NCBI GenBank assembly: GCA_946479995.1
Contig: CAMLIU010000146.1
Span: 1 to 5,413 of the forward strand
Length of the DNA: 5,413 nt
Direction: 5' to 3'
From: an uncultured Gemmatimonadota bacterium
GTDB lineage: Bacteria; Gemmatimonadota; Gemmatimonadetes; Gemmatimonadales; Gemmatimonadaceae
Positions 3,955-5,413 of this stretch are shown piece by piece; position 1 is the stretch's first letter, and every line of letters begins with the position of its first letter. The notes under the pieces are model-generated. The model saw only the letters and a list, made by a program, of their open reading frames with translations. It did no database searches and was not told where the DNA came from. The position numbers were made by a program, and so were the translations under genes.

Positions 3955-5413
3955 ACCGCATGCCGTTGGGGGCCACCGTCCCCGACTTCGGCATCGAGAA
4001 CGGTTTCGCGCTCTCCACCTTCGACTTCGTGCCGTTGGCGCGCGGCGGCTTCGCGGTACGGTCGCCGCTCCGCGGCCGCGAGTCGCTCCCCGCCTGCGTC
4101 TTCATGGTGAGCGCGATGCGGTTGCGCTGCAGGTCCACGCTCATCACGCGCACCTTCACCCGCTGCCCGACCGTCACCACCTGATTGGGGTCGCTCACGT
4201 AGCGGTCGGCGAGCTGCGACACGTGCACGAGCCCGTCCTGGTGCACGCCCACGTCCACGAAGGCGCCGAAGGCGACGATGTTGGTCACGACGCCTTCCAG
4301 CTCCATCCCCTCGCGCAGGTCCTTCGGCTCGGTGACGTCGTCGCGGAACGCCGGCGCCTCGAACGCCGCGCGCGGATCGCGCCCCGGCTTCCGCAGCTCG
4401 GCGATGATGTCGCGCAGGGTGGGGAGTCCCACGTCGTCCGACACGTAGCGCGTGAGGTCGATGGCCGCGAGACGCTTCTCGTCGGCGATGAGCTCGGCGA
4501 GGGGCACGCCGAGGTCCGACGCCATGCGCTCCACCAGCTCGTAGCGCTCCGGATGAACGGCGCTCGCGTCGAGCGGGTGTACGGCGCCCCGGATTCTCAG
4601 GAAGCCCGCCGCCTGCTCGAACGCCTTCGCACCCAGGCGCGGCACCGTGAGCAGGTCACGGCGCGAGCCGAAGCCACCGCGTTCGTCGCGCGTCTTCACG
4701 ATGTTCTCGGCGAGGGACGGCCCGATTCCGGAAACGTGTGACAGCAGCGCCGCCGACGCCGTGTTGACCTCGACACCGACGTGGTTCACGGCGGACACGA
4801 CCACTTCCTCGAGCCGCTTCTTCAACCGCTGCTGGTTGACGTCGTGCTGGTACTGTCCCACGCCTATGGACTTCGGGTCGATCTTCACCAGCTCGGCGAG
4901 CGGATCCTGCAGCCGGCGGGCGATGGACACCGCGCCGCGCAGCGACACGTCCAGGTTCGGCAGCTCGGCGACGGCCACTTCCGAGGCGGAGTAGACGGAC
5001 GCTCCCGCCTCGCTCACCACCACCACCTGAGGCGGCGTGGCGAGGTTCGCGCCGCGAAGCGTCTGGCGCACCAGTGCCTCCGTCTCGCGCGACGCCGTGC
5101 CATTGCCGATGGCGATCAGCTCGGCGCCGGTGGCGGCGACGAGGCGCAACAGCGCGGCGGCGAAGCGGTCGGGCTGGTGCAGCATCCATGCGTCGGTATG
5201 CAGCACCGCACCGGTGCGCGACACGGCCGCCACCTTCACGCCGGTGCGGAATCCGGGATCCAGGCCGATGACGAGGCGCTCGCCCGCCGGCGCGGCGAGC
5301 AGGAGCTGCTCGAGATTGCGGCCGAAGATGGCGATCGCCTCCTCGTCGGCGCGCGTCTTCAGCTCGAGACGCAGCTCCACCTCGATGGACATGGCGAGCA
5401 GCCGCTTGTACGC
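3947..5413 (-). CDS. tex: Tex, transcription accessory protein (5' end beyond the window)
   Basis: The visible part encodes 488 residues of a protein that is usually about 750-800 long. The frame runs off the right edge (first visible residues AYKRLLAMSIEVELRL), so the N-terminal third is missing only because of the window. Numbering from the Met at 5392: a YqgF/RNase H-like domain begins with VIGLDPGFRTG at 41-51. The conserved GVGQYQHDVNQ is near 177-187. A helix-hairpin-helix region with HVSGIGPSLAENIV starts near 219. An S1 RNA-binding domain (LREGMELEGVVTNIVAFGAF to RNRIALTMK) occupies about 359-431. A 50-residue basic, low-complexity tail ends NGMRFK. Tex proteins bind nucleic acid and influence transcription; they are broadly conserved housekeeping proteins. 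No terminator is visible after its stop, which overlaps the opposing PAS gene. The internal ATG at 5392 is not the start, because Tex homology continues upstream of it. Confidence 0.96.
   Translation of the reverse strand, partial: AYKRLLAMSIEVELRLELKTRADEEAIAIFGRNLEQLLLAAPAGERLVIGLDPGFRTGVKVAAVSRTGAVLHTDAWMLHQPDRFAAALLRLVAATGAELIAIGNGTASRETEALVRQTLRGANLATPPQVVVVSEAGASVYSASEVAVAELPNLDVSLRGAVSIARRLQDPLAELVKIDPKSIGVGQYQHDVNQQRLKKRLEEVVVSAVNHVGVEVNTASAALLSHVSGIGPSLAENIVKTRDERGGFGSRRDLLTVPRLGAKAFEQAAGFLRIRGAVHPLDASAVHPERYELVERMASDLGVPLAELIADEKRLAAIDLTRYVSDDVGLPTLRDIIAELRKPGRDPRAAFEAPAFRDDVTEPKDLREGMELEGVVTNIVAFGAFVDVGVHQDGLVHVSQLADRYVSDPNQVVTVGQRVKVRVMSVDLQRNRIALTMKTQAGSDSRPRSGDRTAKPPRANGTKSKVESAKPFSMPKSGTVAPNGMRFK

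Noticed and set aside
3947..5392. Complete 481-residue gene starting at the ATG at 5392
   Set aside because: Conserved Tex residues (YKRLLA) lie immediately upstream in the same frame and continue off the window edge, so this Met is internal.

Overview
This is a GC-rich chromosomal window from what looks like a Gram-negative bacterium. One protein has a signal peptide followed by a short beta-strand-rich body, as expected for an envelope or outer-membrane protein. Coding style, gene mix and the AAGGT octamer repeats at the left end make Gemmatimonadota my leading guess, but this is an impression and not a proof. I see no transposase, integrase, tRNA, rRNA or CRISPR array.

Layout, left to right. 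Positions 1-131 hold no gene. They contain a compact repeat element: tandem 8-bp units on the left, a perfect 12-bp hairpin in the middle and inverted octamers on the right. It sits directly behind the stop of a minus-strand FRG-domain gene (132-932) and probably ends transcription arriving from the right. After a 72-bp gap with a second GC-rich stem come four tightly packed minus-strand genes. In transcription order these are a creatininase-superfamily metal amidohydrolase (2910-2140), a four-helix membrane protein (2147-1692, overlapping the hydrolase by 8 bp), a secreted or outer-membrane small beta-rich protein (1695-1180, ATGA overlap), and a previously unlisted 45-residue single-pass membrane miniprotein (1142-1005, GTG start). 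The FRG gene may be the fifth member of the same transcript.

A 108-bp divergent intergenic region (2911-3018) separates this operon from a plus-strand gene for a 311-residue protein with two PAS domains (3019-3954). This protein has no output domain and ends where a histidine-kinase helix would normally begin. Its 3' end overlaps, tail to tail by 8 bp, the minus-strand gene tex (3947 to beyond 5413). tex encodes a nucleic-acid-binding transcription accessory protein, here lacking its N-terminal part because the window ends.

Functionally, tex is housekeeping and unrelated to the rest. The operon couples a cytoplasmic amide hydrolase of unknown substrate to three envelope proteins of unknown function. 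That pairing and the miniprotein are the least explained part of the window. I did not find a convincing new defence or mobile system; the FRG protein is the only gene of a type that could belong to one.
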